The position numbers and the translations under genes are program-made. Below, in pieces: positions 22,594-34,340 of a stretch of 64,000 nt of DNA (position 1 is the first letter of the stretch; the number at the start of each line of letters is the position of its first letter). The notes below the pieces were generated by a model. It saw only the letters and a program-made list of their open reading frames with translations. It was not told the origin of the DNA and ran no database searches. The stretch spans positions 1,922,001 through 1,986,000 of the forward strand of contig NW_026946363.1 in the NCBI RefSeq assembly GCF_035222375.1. The letters are read 5' to 3'. This stretch comes from Podospora pseudocomata. Taxonomy: Eukaryota; Ascomycota; Sordariomycetes; Sordariales; Podosporaceae.

Positions 22594-24515
22594 TTAGATC
22601 TCAAGAGTGACCTTCTGGCCCTTGACTCTACCGATCACTTGGCCAGGAGCGTACTTGGGAATGACCTCGTCGTCGTGGAGCATCTCGAACTCCTCGGTGG
22701 CATCGCGGCCCATGAAGTTGAGGATAGCCTGGGGACCACCGGGGTGGTCATCGAGCCAGTTGGTGAGGTCCATGACGACACCCTTGACAACAACCCAGAG
22801 ATCCTCCTTCTTGTTGTGCTTGGCAACCTCCTCAAGAGTGAACTCCTTGTCGGGGATGGTGAAAGCCTTGGGGTCGGCCTTGGCGGGGGCAGCAGCAGCC
22901 TTCTCAGCAGGGGCACCAGTCTGAGCACCGGGAGCAGGGAGAGCAGCCTGCTCACCACCCCACTGGACCGAGATCTTGCCGGGAGTGGAAGGATCGATGT
23001 GGAGGGCGATCTGGCCGAGACGGGCAGCGCCAACATTGCCCTTGAGAGCCTGCTGGAAGTGGTAGTTGGCAGCAGAGTCACCGGCAACACGGCCGTAGAC
23101 GACGCAGCCAAGGAGGGAAGAACCACCAAGACGGTTGGCACCGTGGACACCACCGGCAAGCTCACCGCAGGCGAAGAGACCCTCGAAGGGCTTGCCCTCC
23201 TTGTTGAGAACCTGGGCCTTGTCGTTGATCTCGATACCACCCATGGTGAAGTGGAGAACGGGCTCCATCAGGGAGACGTGGAAGTCATCGTTGATGTCGA
23301 GGGGCATGTTGTGGAAGAACTTCTTGCCCCAGGGATCCTTCTGCTTGCCCTCGGCAATGGCGTTGTAGGTCTGGAAGGTCTTCTGGAGGTGCTCGGGAGT
23401 GCAGCCGATCTCCTTGGCGAGCTCTTTGCCGGTGATCTTCTTCATGAGACCACGGCCAGAGTAGTGGCGAGTGTGGAAGTCAAGGACCTTGGAGGCCTTG
23501 GAGTTGAGGACAAGGCGGACGGGGTACTTGCCCTTGTCCTTCTCCTTGTGGATCATGCCAGAGACGTAGTCACGGTGGCCGAGCTCGTCGCAGAAGCGGT
23601 CACCATCACCGTTGAGAAGGATACCACCCTCACCACGGAGAGCCTCAGCAGCCAAGAACTTCCACTTGGAGCCGGGGTCCTTGGGGTCGACGAGACCAGT
23701 AGGGTGGACCTGAACCTTGTCCATGTCGATGCCGTTGCCGCCAATCTTCATGACGAGCTTCTGACCATCACCGGTAGCGTGGGAGCCGTTGGTGGTGGCA
23801 AGACCCATGGTGTCGGGTCTGTGCTTCTGGAGGAGCGAGCCCTCACCGAAATCGGCGGCATAACCACCGGTAGCGAGGACGACGGGGCCGTGGATGGTGA
23901 GGGTCTGGCCATCGTGCTCAGCCTTGACACCGCTGATGACGTTGCCCTCCTTGATGAGGTCAACAACGCGGGCCTTCTTGGTGATCTTGACACGGTGGGG
24001 CTCGGTCTCGGCAAGCTCCTCGAGTCTCTGCATCAGAGCGTATGTGATGGCCATGCCGGGAAACTTGGCATCGTGACCACGGTGGGTACGGGGCTGAGAG
24101 TGACCACTGATCACAGCATGTTAGCAAGGCTGTCTTACTACCGGAAATGCCGGAAAGTAGTTGCGACTTACCCAAGACGGGAAACGAGTGTGAGGTCAAG
24201 GTTGAAGACATCCTGGAGCCACTCAACGGCAGCAGCGGACTTGTAAGTGAGGACCTTGATAAGGTCGGGTCTGGCCTTGTCACGGGCAGACTTGAGTGTG
24301 TCGTCGTAGAACTGCTTCACGGAGTCCTGGATCCCAAGATCAACCTGGGTGCGGGTGAGGGCACCGTTGATGCCAGAGGTGGCCTTGGTGGAGTTACCAC
24401 CGAAAAAGCCCTGCTTGTCGAGGACGTGGACGTTACCACCGGCGAGGTAGATGGAGTGCGCCGCCGAAAGACCCGCCAGACCGCCACCGACAACAATTAC
24501 CGTGTTGGACGCCAT
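22594..24515 (-). CDS. osm1: Soluble fumarate reductase (Osm1/Frd type) fused to a cytochrome b5 domain
   Basis: Exons complement(22594..24106, 24172..24515) give 618 aa; the 65-nt intron has a GCTAAC branch site. The N-terminus is a dinucleotide-binding fold (MASNTVIVVGGGLAGLSAA) for FAD. The flavocytochrome c/fumarate reductase core includes GHSQPRTHRG, LATGGYAADFG and HGANRLGGSSLL. After an alanine/proline linker (about residues 480-525) comes a cytochrome b5 heme domain with HPGG (His569) and a second heme-ligand candidate His592. By family it reduces fumarate to succinate, reoxidising flavin or NADH under low oxygen or for redox balance. I chose the ATG at 24515 as start because it begins the FAD fold. 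An in-frame ATG at 24713 would add 66 residues (see findings). Codons are strongly C-biased, suggesting high expression. Confidence 0.93.
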
Positions 24516-25922
24516 TGTATCTGAAAAGAAGCAAATGCCGAGCAAAGTCGATAATGGAATGAAGGAAAAAGTTGTTGCAGAGGAGAACGGCTTGGAATGA
24601 AGACGGGTTCGAGGGAGGTGGTTTGTTAAATGATTCGCGCGTCGTCCGTCGTCTGTGGTAAGCCGAGGTCTGGATCCTGTTAGGCCGAGTCTTAGCCTCA
24701 GTGAAACCCCCACTGGAAGCGATATCCAAACGCAGGCCGAGACAGCTAGGGACAGGTACAGGCAAACTTACCCAGGTTATGTTTGTCTAGAAACGGGTAT
24801 CTTGAAGAAGAGAAGAATGAGAGAGAGCTGCACACTGAATGATAGAAGGAGAACAAAGAGAAGCTGGTGTTGCGGCAGAGGGTGGCTTCTATAACGTCCC
24901 GGTTCGAACGCCTTGCGCTGTCCCTGACTTGCGAGGTTGCCGAGGCTTGGACGGTTGCCACTGGATCCGGGCAGTCCACACATCACATGCAGCCTGCCCC
25001 CCCCGCCCAAACAACAGCTCAATGTGGAATTCCCCGAGCTCGTCGGTCCTCTCGCGAAGAGACCAGCAACCCCCTGTTACCCCAGTTTTACCCCAAGTTG
25101 AGCCCGGCAAAAAGTCAGTCGCAAAGCTGCTGATGGAACGTGGGAGGACACTTCAATGACATGTGATGCATTGAGGTCCAAGAATGGCTGCAGCCTTGGC
25201 GACACTGGGCTCATCACTTGATCAAATCCTCACTTCGGACCACGGCCACGTCCTTGCCTTAATTGCATCGCAATGGCCGAGGATGTTGTCGACTGCAGAC
25301 CGACACATGGCCGTGGGAACATTTGGACCTTGGGTGTCGGAATTGAACCATCAACCCCAAAGTCTCCAACCGGGGGCTTGTAAGGCTTGGCTCTGAAGTT
25401 AGCCAGCGCCAGGCGCTCTTACAAATCCTAGCCCATCGATTCGTCGCCGCCTTCGTCTTCACACCCGATGAATCAGCTGACGTCACTGGAGATTCCATGC
25501 GCTGATGGAACTAGCACCTCGAACATGAGGCTTCAAATATTCATTATTTTATGATACTTGATACACTTTGACTATTGGATTCGAGGCTCCGAGCAAAGGC
25601 AAAAGAGGATTGCCAATTCCATGAGAACGGCTTGCCTCCACCGGTCAGGTGGCGCGATGCCCAGAATAGGATTTGGAATGGCTTCATATTTGTAGTGTAG
25701 CTTCAAATGCAACTATGTCCCCATGTAAGCAAACTACGCGTGCTCGCTGATTCTTGCTAAAGTCATACCGAAAATTAAGTAAACAAGAAACCCATTGAAT
25801 CCATATCCAATTCCTACGCCGAACAGCCCAGCCAGATCTTGGTGATGTTTTTGAACTCCCGCCAGCCGTTATCCATTCTCCCCATTCCTAACAACACATT
25901 GCTCCCTTACCACCCCCACTCT
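24516..25922. other. osm1 upstream region and intergenic DNA
   Basis: No independent gene is supported. The first 200 nt are open in frame with osm1. Farther up there is no recognisable coding or repeat structure; 25500-25750 is somewhat AT-richer. Confidence 0.55.
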
Positions 25923-26891
25923 TCACTCAAGCTCAATCTCAACCTTCTCCGCAATCACATACCAAATCGCCGCCTCAACAATCCGACAAACAATCTTCAA
26001 GTCACTCTCATCTGTCCACATCATCTCACGTCAGCCCTCTCACATCAACCCCATAGGTAGGTAGGTAGGTAGGTATCAAAAACAAACAATAGAGAACTCA
26101 CCCCTAGGAGCATAAACCATACTAAACGTCTCCGGCAACGGCGCCCTAACCCACCCGCTCCACGCCATCGGATGCCTCTGCCCCCACCCCTTCTCCAAAA
26201 TCTCCTTGATATCATCCGGGTGCAAGTTCATATGCATCGACCGATCCGAACTGTGAATATGGACAATCTCCCCGTTCCCACAAACATTCAACGGATGTCT
26301 CGCAAACAGCGCAAACCCGTGCTTCTCCAGACAAGACGTTGCGGTGACAAACACACTGGGGTGCTTCTTTGACAGGTTCTCGAGTGCTGCCCTCAGTCGG
26401 TTGTAGCACTCTACTGAGCCGTGCTGGTTTAGCTGACGCTGAGGTGCCAGACCGGCTACGGTTGGGCGAGGGCCCGGGCGGTAAGGGAGTTTGGATAGGA
26501 TCCCGGTGGAGGGGGAGGAGACGACGTCCCGAGGGGGGGGTGTGAAGGGGTCGCGGAGGGTGAAGAGGCGGTAAAAGGTTAGACGGGCGTAGCCGGAGGG
26601 GGTAGGGGGTGTCCCACCGGGGCCGAGCTTGAGGAAGTTGAGGTAGTCGTTGTGGATGAGGAGGGCGATGGGGACGGCGATGATGAGGAACTCGAGGAGG
26701 AGGTGGTCGACAAAGTGCATTCCCAGGACTGTCAGGATGGAGACGGCCAGGAGGGCGGAGGCGTCGAGTGTTACGTAGAATGGGTCTTGGCGGATGACCA
26801 TATTGACGGTGGGTTGCTGTTGTTGGGAGGACGGGTCGGCGGGTAGGGAGGACATGGTTTTTGATGGCTCTGAGGTGACTGTGAGAGACAT
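25923..26891 (-). CDS. Membrane-anchored protein with fungal luciferase-like domain
   Basis: Exons complement(25923..26011, 26102..26891) give 292 aa in phase. The 90-nt intron contains a CCTA tandem repeat (seen as TAGG on the + strand near 26054-26074). Residues about 45-90 are hydrophobic, suggesting one or two membrane spans (SALLAVSILTVLGMHF, LLLEFLIIAVPIALLI). The C-terminal part has the blocks EIVHIHSSDRSMHMNLHPDD, GWGQRHPMAWSG and LPETFSMVYAPR, followed after the intron by DESDLKIVCRIVEAA and ending VEIELE. I recognise this as the domain called luciferase-like in fungal proteins. Light production is not implied and the real function is unknown. The coding strand is C-rich at the 5' half and G-rich at the 3' half. 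Confidence 0.8.
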
Positions 26892-29800
26892 TTTGGACGA
26901 TGCGATATCGTTAATATTGGTGGTGATATTGGTGTTGGGACTGTTGTGAGAGCACTCTGGGACCTAACAGTCCGAGCTATTTTGGTTGATTTCAGCGTCG
27001 AGATGTCCAGCTGTTAGCAAAGCCAATATTCATGTCAGTGAGATGGATGATTGTGGTTATCGGTTGGGTTTGAGCATTCTTCAACACATGGAGAGGACGA
27101 GATGGTCTTGTACGGCGATTCTATGTGCCTCCCGGGTCACTAGGGGTGAAAGCGGAAGAGGGCGGAGATATACAAGTAACACCAAGCGATTATCGGCAGC
27201 AAGGCAGGTGAGACAACAGGTTGAGTTTCCAGAGTGTTCTAGTGAAGCGTGATGGCTTACTGCATATATAGACGATTCGGTGAAGACCACACGGCCCATG
27301 CCACGACAAGGTGCATATTTGAAGCCCTGGTGTCTAGGATGTAAGGATGTGAAAGATCATGGACGACTGGTGGAACAATGGTGTCACCATGCGTTTAAGT
27401 GGGTCGTAGAGCAGGGCAGAGGGGGGCTGTCATCACTCGATGAGAACAAAGCAACCCTTTCCGTTCGGGTGGTAGCCGTAAGCTGATGCCCACTCAGGGT
27501 ACCAAGCCCGCCCGATGCTGATCCCAGCTGCATGTATGCGACTTATGAAGGAGCTAGCTTCAAATGCAGATGTCAAACGTGATATCTCGTAGATTCCGAA
27601 AGTTATGTTTTGTTGGATGGGAAACTGTTGTGTTCAGGAAGACAGTTTTGTTTCATGAGGAGGACGTCATGGTGGACTCGAGGGTTTGATCTGCATTGGC
27701 GTGTGTCTTCCATTGATGAATTTTGCTTGGGAGATAGGAATTAATAGACGTGGTGACGTCTGTTGATGATATGTGCAAGGTGTCTCACCCAAAGGCAACT
27801 TCCGTGTAAGTCGAACATCAAAAAGTGCCATTGCCTCGTTGCAGCCTTCGATGCCTTTGGTTTGCAATAGCATCAACCTCAAGTCGACAAACCATTCCAA
27901 CTTGGAGAGTCCGAAAATGTTTCGGTTCTATCATGCCCGTTATTCAAATCAACTATTGTACTGTCCATCCCACGCACTCAGGTTCCCCTCTCGGACGCAT
28001 TCTTCAAAACTTGAAGAACTGGCAGGTCTTATGATCTACTGCATTGAAGAAAAGCCATCTGATTCGTCTATACCCAGCCTATTCACACTGCAGAGCTAAC
28101 GATGCGAGTACACCCGGACCAACAAACCAAGGCGGCCTATAGACGATGTTGTGGCTTTTCGACGTTACTGACCTGTGTCTTTCATCGACGATCATGCAGC
28201 ATGGATGCTCTTTTGCACCAAAAAAGGGAAGCCGAAAGCAAATGAAACTGTCAAGTCACACCGAGGAATTGGACGATCTTGCCATCAAGTCGCATCAGTC
28301 TCAATTGATTGCAGAAAATTGAAGCGATGTGATATATTTTCAATAGATTTAATGTCGCGTAAGGTAGTGAAGTCTGGCAGCGACGTCATAGAATGGTGGT
28401 AGAGGAGTTGAACTTGGTGGGGTGTTGCCGTGGATACCACGGTCCAAAAGTAAATAAAAATGATCAACGTTTCTACCGGAGCATGGGATGACAATCACCC
28501 AGATACGAGAGCTTTTCAGTGATGCTTTGCGATGATATATTATGTAGCTATGTCTGGCCGCTCCTCGACCATGAAGAGGTACCATTCAGGCGAGGTAGGC
28601 ACACCCACATTCATGTATGATCAGTGAGCTCGCATGTGCTGTCATGGATATTTAGGTATCTAGCTAAGTGCATAGCCCCTCTAGACGAATATAACAGGTG
28701 ACTGAACAGTTGCCGACTTTTCTAAATTTATGTCGTTGACGGTGCTATCATAAATATCTGCTTCAGCTACTTGGTTGATGAAGCCAGGCTGTAAGACATA
28801 GCCAAACAAAAGCAACCTCTACAGCATTCATGGGCCACAACCATTCTGCTGTTCGTTGGGCTCATTGAGTGTGGTGGAATACTGCCCTCTTGTGGCATTT
28901 CTGCTGAGCTGAACCCCGACTAACATTTATTTTTCAGCTGGAAGGCACTTCGAGCCGGTTCTTTCTTCATAGAGTTTTCCATGCTCGCTTGACATCCTGC
29001 TCGAACCACAAGGCTCCTTGGCTCCCTCTTCTGCTGAACACGACGCTGGCGGCTGTTTGTACAGTCTTGCTACCTGCTCATTATCATTCTTTATTTGGCC
29101 CCAAATGGCTATCAAATCAAGTCGTTATTGCATCCGGGCGTCGGCACAATCAAACCTACCGCCGTTGTGGGTTTTGCTGCAACCCTCGCCGCCTCAACAT
29201 CGACCTTGGTAACAAGCTGCATGGAATGATCGTTTAGCTTGCTTCTGGAGCGTCAAGAAGCAGTAGTCGCGCGTCAAATCGAAGCTAAATTTGACATGGC
29301 TACCTTGCAGGCCTTTGCCAAAGATCTGAATGCTTCCAGTCTGGTGTTGACCTATTCCAAGACCACTGCCGTGTATGTTTACAGCCCCATGTTTCTGCTT
29401 GCTCTTCTTGCGCCGTTTTTAGCAGTAATACTCGAAACCTAGGGCCGGTTGCATGTCGGCAGCGCCGAAGGAGTTATAGGTATGACCCCATAGCTACTAC
29501 TCGTCTTAAGCCTGTTGGGGGCCTTGCATCAGGTCCCAACTCGAGCATCACCCGCAACTGGAATGAGTCCTCAGAATGAAGGAAAATCTAACAAATCACA
29601 CACAAATCCCAGATGCCAAAACCAAAAAGCCCTGAACGCCATGTCTCCACTTAACGTTTTCAACTGAGGTCCTTTGATGAAAACCCCGACCCCAGAGCGG
29701 GCCGCAATGTCTGCTCTGGAGTCAATATTGTGATGGCTCAGGGTAGACCCAGCCCCGGACTTGGTTCTTGGCGTGAGGCGTTGCCCCTGCGATCAAGTTA

Positions 29801-30093
29801 GGTAAAAGTTAACTTTGAGTTTTGGACATACAAGCCACCTACCCGGGTAGTAGGTGAGTGGCTTGATGCCACTGGTTCTGGAGGGCCCATTATGAAGGAA
29901 ACCCAGATTAAGCTAGGTCGGCACATCTCACTTCGTTCATCACAGTATTTCCACTCAAATCAAGTGCCCGCTCCTCTTCTCAAGGCCGACATTGAAGTCT
30001 CTCAGTATCTCTCGTCAATTGGACGGACAGTACCACTCAAACGACGGCCAACCTACGAGCGACATATCGAAAAGAATAATCAAGACTTGCTAC
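26892..30093. other. Gene-poor region
   Basis: Over 3 kb without a frame that looks like a real protein on either strand. Small frames of 60-110 codons occur but have no recognisable content. The only structure seen is the inverted repeat at 29831-29865. Confidence 0.55.
29831..29865. repeat. Nested inverted repeat (8-bp arms around a 12-bp palindrome)
   Basis: Perfect arms CAAGCCAC (29831-29838) and GTGGCTTG (29858-29865) enclose the perfect palindrome CTACCCGGGTAG (29839-29850). It lies 230 bp upstream of the orphan gene at 30094. It could be a binding site, an element end or chance. Confidence 0.55.
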
Positions 30094-30606
30094 ATGCCCA
30101 AAATGTTTAGACAATGCTACGAGATTTGGCCTGGTGACGCGCCAGCGGGCGCCGAGGTTCGTGAGGCCGCACAAATCCTCGTTGATATGTCAGCCAGTGC
30201 TTGGGAGCGGGACAACGCCGCCGAGTGTCCTCCGCCCCTTACCAAAGGTCCTCGCGCTCCCGAACGACCACATCCCGAGGTCCTCGAACAAGACGAGGCT
30301 CTCGACCCTGATGCCACGGATGAAGAAAATTACGACGACGTTGCTGGCCCTTCCAATCATCAACTACAACCGTCGTCAAGCAAGAGGGGTAGGGCTGAAC
30401 AGCGAGCGCAGCGGCTACAGAGAGATGGCGTGCTCCAGACCGGCGATGCTCGTTGCGAGACGTGCAAAGCGTACGAGAGTAGCTCCAAACCAAGCCCAAA
30501 AAGTCGTAAAAGCGGCTTTCAATGCCGTATACTGGAGGGAGAATCCCGCGCTTGTGCTCGCTGCGTTGCTGGGCGGGAAAGATGCAGTTTGGTCGGACGT
30601 AAATGA
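30094..30606 (+). CDS. Hypothetical protein with C-terminal cysteine cluster (zinc-binding-like)
   Basis: I place the start at ATG 30094 (ATG at 30103 or 29992 also possible; the frame is open from 29992). The protein has an acidic/proline-rich middle (LDPDATDEENYDD), a basic stretch (SSKRGRAEQRAQRLQRDG) and a C-terminal cysteine pattern: RCETC, then QC about 20 residues later, then ACARC and ERC, ending SLVGRK. The C-x2-C...C-x9-C-x2-C-x6-C arrangement resembles the zinc-finger-like cysteine motifs of some fungal hypothetical proteins. It is not a canonical Zn(II)2Cys6 domain. No family is assigned. It sits 240 bp from a repeat that looks like a transposon end, so mobile-element origin is possible. 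Confidence 0.45.
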   Translation: MPKMFRQCYEIWPGDAPAGAEVREAAQILVDMSASAWERDNAAECPPPLTKGPRAPERPHPEVLEQDEALDPDATDEENYDDVAGPSNHQLQPSSSKRGRAEQRAQRLQRDGVLQTGDARCETCKAYESSSKPSPKSRKSGFQCRILEGESRACARCVAGRERCSLVGRK

Positions 30607-31864
30607 CACCAAGACGCCGAGCAACTCGAAACATCTAAGCGACGCAAGAAATGAGCCCCCTCTGGCACTCGGCACCCACCTACAACATATGTACACCTTC
30701 ACCTCGTCTTACGACGCCTCCTCTCATTCACCTTGGCACTTGTCGACAACCCCTTGGGCATTTACTGACCGTGACCTTCAAGACCCGTCAATTACACATA
30801 GAGACCCCCCCTTACCGGGACGGACCCACCTAATATCTGGGGCTTGACGGCTTTTCAAGTTTGCAAGTCAAGCCAAAAGGAAGGCTTGATTTAACTTGGT
30901 TAAAAATGAGCTTTACTTGACTTGATTTACTTACTTATTTGACTTTGACCGTCAAGTAAGTAATTGCTTGACTTTGTATCTCTACAGGCTCAGCCGGCGC
31001 TTCAAAGTTCAGCATAAACGCCACATAGACCGCCATCAGTGGACGGATTTTCCAGTTGTCCTTACTTTAAGGATTTGATTGATGAAGCCTTCTCGATAAA
31101 ATTCAATCATAGCTGATGATATATGATAGAACGACAGTGTCTCATGCTTCAAAACTTGTAGATGTTAAAGGAAGCCCAGAGAACGACATCTGGCAGGCAA
31201 CACTTCAACTCGATCATCAGGTGACTTGGTTTGTAGATTATTTGAGACATTTCAAGTATCATCTGTCACCTGCTGCCTGACTGTTCAAAAAGAAGATGTG
31301 AATGAAGGATGTTTTGGACTTCGGGGGAACGACCTGATATGCCAAGACGTGCCCCCTTTTTACCCCTACTCCCGTCCGTGCTTCACAACATATTGGCACC
31401 AGACTGACCGTGGCCGCACCACTCTTGCATCAAAAAACAAAATTAATTCGGAAGAGTGTTCAAAACGATTTAGTTTTGGGCTCTTCAAAGCCGTCCAGTT
31501 CGAGTGCCTAAGCATTGCTATTCTCTGGCAATAGTATACTTCTCAACAGCGGACAAAGGAATCTGAACAACCCTGTTCTCTCTATTCCCAAGCTTCAACA
31601 AAGCAATCACAAGGCTTCCACATTCAAGGCCACCATCAACATTGCCATTTAAACACTTTGATATCCCTCGACCTCAAGTGAGATCTTTTCATCCCGCACA
31701 CCAGTCAAGCATTCCCTCCCTTCAAGTCCCTCTGTCTCTAGAACCAGTCCCGGTGACATAAGGTTTACTTCCCTGAAGCAAGGAATCAACTGGTGGTGTC
31801 ACCAACATTCATTACTTTCCTACTCATCCCTTCCACCAAGAACACCAACTGTTTCCCAGTCACA
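30607..31864. other. Gene-free stretch with a possible transposon end
   Basis: It holds the TCAAG/CTTGA-rich sequence at 30845-30984. The rest, including 31226-31534, shows no convincing coding content. The last 300 nt are presumably the promoter and leader of the gene at 31865. Confidence 0.5.
30845..30984 (-). mobile_element. Possible hAT-type transposon end or MITE remnant
   Basis: About nine copies of TCAAG/CTTGA in both orientations lie within 140 bp, some as CAAGTCAAG or ACTTGACTTG. Read on the minus strand, the right edge begins TAGAGATACAAAGTCAAG, which resembles the TA-G-G-starting, A-rich ends of hAT elements with their subterminal repeats. No second matching end and no 8-bp target duplication were found, so this is only a candidate. 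Confidence 0.3.
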
Positions 31865-32452
31865 ATGGCCACCCCCCTCTATCCCCCGGAGCGCAGGAGC
31901 AGGATCAAGACCCTCCTAGACAAACTCCTCGGCCGAAACCCCAAATCCTTCAAGGTCATCAGGACCAGAAAGCTGAAATCCGCCAATGTACCCCACCCAG
32001 AGATGATGGAAGACGCATCCTACGACGCCGCCCTCCCAGACCCCTCCTTCACTACCTTTGCCAGCTCTTCTACCAACTACACTGCCCCTCCCAACAACCA
32101 AGGATGCCGTAGTCTCCTCTGCTTCACTAACCATCCCAACAGCAGCAACAGCACCACTTCATCCACCGGTGCCCGCACCTCTGCATTCTACGCCACTGGC
32201 CCATCACGTAGTTGTGCCGTGTTGGAAAGGACTCTAATCCCCACTGCTATCCAGCCCCAGACTTTCTTCCTGAGAGGTGTCCCCACACCGGAGAGCACCA
32301 GTTCTGCTTCTTTCTCTCGTGACGATGATGATGTGAATGGACTCCCCGATGACAGGCGGACGCTTCCTAGTCAGAGGCGCTGCCAGCCGGGACTTGGACG
32401 GACGGGGAACATGAGGGATATGAAGCAGGCTTATCTTGATTCAGGTAGGTGA
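31865..32452 (+). CDS. Hypothetical small serine/proline-rich protein
   Basis: The frame is open from 31793, but the ATG at 31865 has the better context (cacaATGgcc) and starts a basic N-terminus (MATPLYPPERRSRIKTLLDK). The 195-residue product is rich in Ser, Thr, Pro and Asn, with an acidic run (DDDDV) near the end. There is no signal peptide, membrane segment or known domain. The final codons overlap a possible splice donor (G|GTAGGT), so a further exon cannot be excluded. Base composition and C-ending codons look coding. It may be an orphan gene. Confidence 0.45.
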   Translation: MATPLYPPERRSRIKTLLDKLLGRNPKSFKVIRTRKLKSANVPHPEMMEDASYDAALPDPSFTTFASSSTNYTAPPNNQGCRSLLCFTNHPNSSNSTTSSTGARTSAFYATGPSRSCAVLERTLIPTAIQPQTFFLRGVPTPESTSSASFSRDDDDVNGLPDDRRTLPSQRRCQPGLGRTGNMRDMKQAYLDSGR

Positions 32453-33406
32453 GCAAGGTTCTGTGAGGAGGTGAGTAAGTGAATTTGTAAGATTGGAGAG
32501 ATAAGGCTGGTCCTTGCGAGATTCACCACCATGGCCAGACTGGGGTGACATGACATCGATAATACATAATTCTTTTTTTTTCTTGGTCAATTGAACTAAC
32601 TTTCAGTGTGCTGTTTCTGTGCAATTTTGTGTGTCGTGTTTTGTGTTGTTGGCAGAAGTGAGGGAGCGCGTTGTTGCCCGCCCAGCAAAGTCGCAAAAAC
32701 TTGACTGGCAGGCAGAAGCACGACTCCAAGAACCGCAACACTTAAGGATCACATGAAGCCCAGACCTACATCAAACAAAACAGATAGGAAAAGCTGATAT
32801 CATGTAACATGAAGAAAAGAAGCAAAAAATAGCAAAAGCTCACCGGCCAACCCGTGGGGTGGCCGGCTACGAAAGCTGTTTCGGGGTCCAACAGCTTTGC
32901 TTCGTAGGGGACTCGCACTGGGGCTGTCCGAATCTCCGGATTGGGTGGGCGGACAGCCAGCTCACTTGACCATTTGGCCGTCGGATAGTGGGCTGCTGTT
33001 GGAAGGTACAACTTGGAACTACTATAAGTACTGCCTGCTCTTGCTCATGAGGAAAAAACGAGTTTCAAGGGTGACTGTTTGTCAGCGGGAGCCTTCGCCA
33101 TGACTTGCTCTTGGCCCGACCAACCACCTGATCGTCTTTCTGCTTCCATGTCAAGTTGAAATCGAGAGAAACAGTATTGGGCCTGACAGTCACCCAGCGG
33201 GTTGAAGTAAACTTTCATCCAAGATATTGTAGCATGGCTGTTGCCTGTTAGCTACCGTAATAAAAGGTGAAACTTGGGGGATTTCTCCCAGTTGAAGGTT
33301 GATTTGCGCGGCCTCATCTTTGCAATCCCAGACTGACGGACAGACTCACACACAAATTTGATGTGGTTACACATCTCCCGCAAGACAAAAAGACATTCTG
33401 AATTTC

Positions 33407-33414
33407 ATGAAACA
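33407..33414 (+). promoter_or_regulatory. ATGAAACA, match to the Ste12 pheromone response element
   Basis: This octamer equals the core recognised by Ste12 in yeast. It lies 1.14 kb upstream of the ppg1 ATG, which is far, and an 8-mer can occur by chance. It is reported because the downstream gene is a pheromone gene. Confidence 0.3.
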
Positions 33415-34340
33415 CATGTGACCTGTTGATCAACGTCTTACATTACCCTCTTGGTATCTCGAGTCTTGCGGCAAAGTGCCACCCGGCTGGGAACACGCCT
33501 GACGACCTCGACAAAGTACGGGCGGGGCAGTTAAGAGACCAGGTCAAGAACAAAAAAAAATACTCTACATGACAGTTCTACAGTGGCCAATATCACGGTA
33601 GGCCCGACAAAAACTGTCCCTGGCGAAAAGCCGAAAGAATGTTGCATCAAAGCGACAGGCTACGACAGGCCAAGACCCTCATCCACCACGCCGGGTCAGC
33701 CAAGCTGCAGCATTGACGAGATCCACGGAAATACGATCTAGAGTTTCTCGTCAAAGATTTTTGCTGGTGAATACTGGATGTGCATCACGGCAAACACCGA
33801 TCAAAAGTGGGTGGGAGCAACTCCGGCCATGACCCCTGAACAATAAGCTGAGCCTTCCTAATCGGGACTTGAATAAACAATGAATAGGGGCTTGCCCCAG
33901 ACACCCAAACTTCGGCATACTCGACAGACAAAAGAAAGCCCAGACACGCGACAAACATATGGCCCGGTCACATCGTGTCTTTGATGATCTGTCTTGTCCT
34001 CGGGAAGCCATCGTAGAATTTGCACCGGACTCGACGGCAAGGTCCATGAGCTGCGAATGAGTTTGCCTTCTTGCTTTTGATCGACTACAACATCTTTGTC
34101 GCGGATCGATCAGTTCCTGGATTCTAGACAGCGCGTTGCCTATTCGGGGTCTGAATAGTTCATTGACATCCACCGGCATCCTCCAAAGTCTGGGCCACGG
34201 CAACAATAAACTCTTCCGTCTGAACGGAACATGTCTTTTGTCGAATGCTCCTGGTGATGTCCAACATGACCTGGTTATTCTTTGAACCTGTGCTATGGAT
34301 AGCAACTGCTGAAGTGCTTCCACCACCTTCAGTGCTCACT

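Noticed and set aside
22639-24246. Very long open frame on the + strand (over 500 codons)
   Set aside because: It is antisense to osm1. Strong C-ending codon bias removes the codons that would make stops on the opposite strand; its translation is repetitive Val/Leu/Gly/Glu without family features.
33751-34326. 191-codon minus-strand open frame upstream of ppg1
   Set aside because: Length is near what chance allows in 64 kb. The translation is rich in Arg, Ser and Cys without domain-like blocks, and it overlaps the presumed ppg1 promoter.
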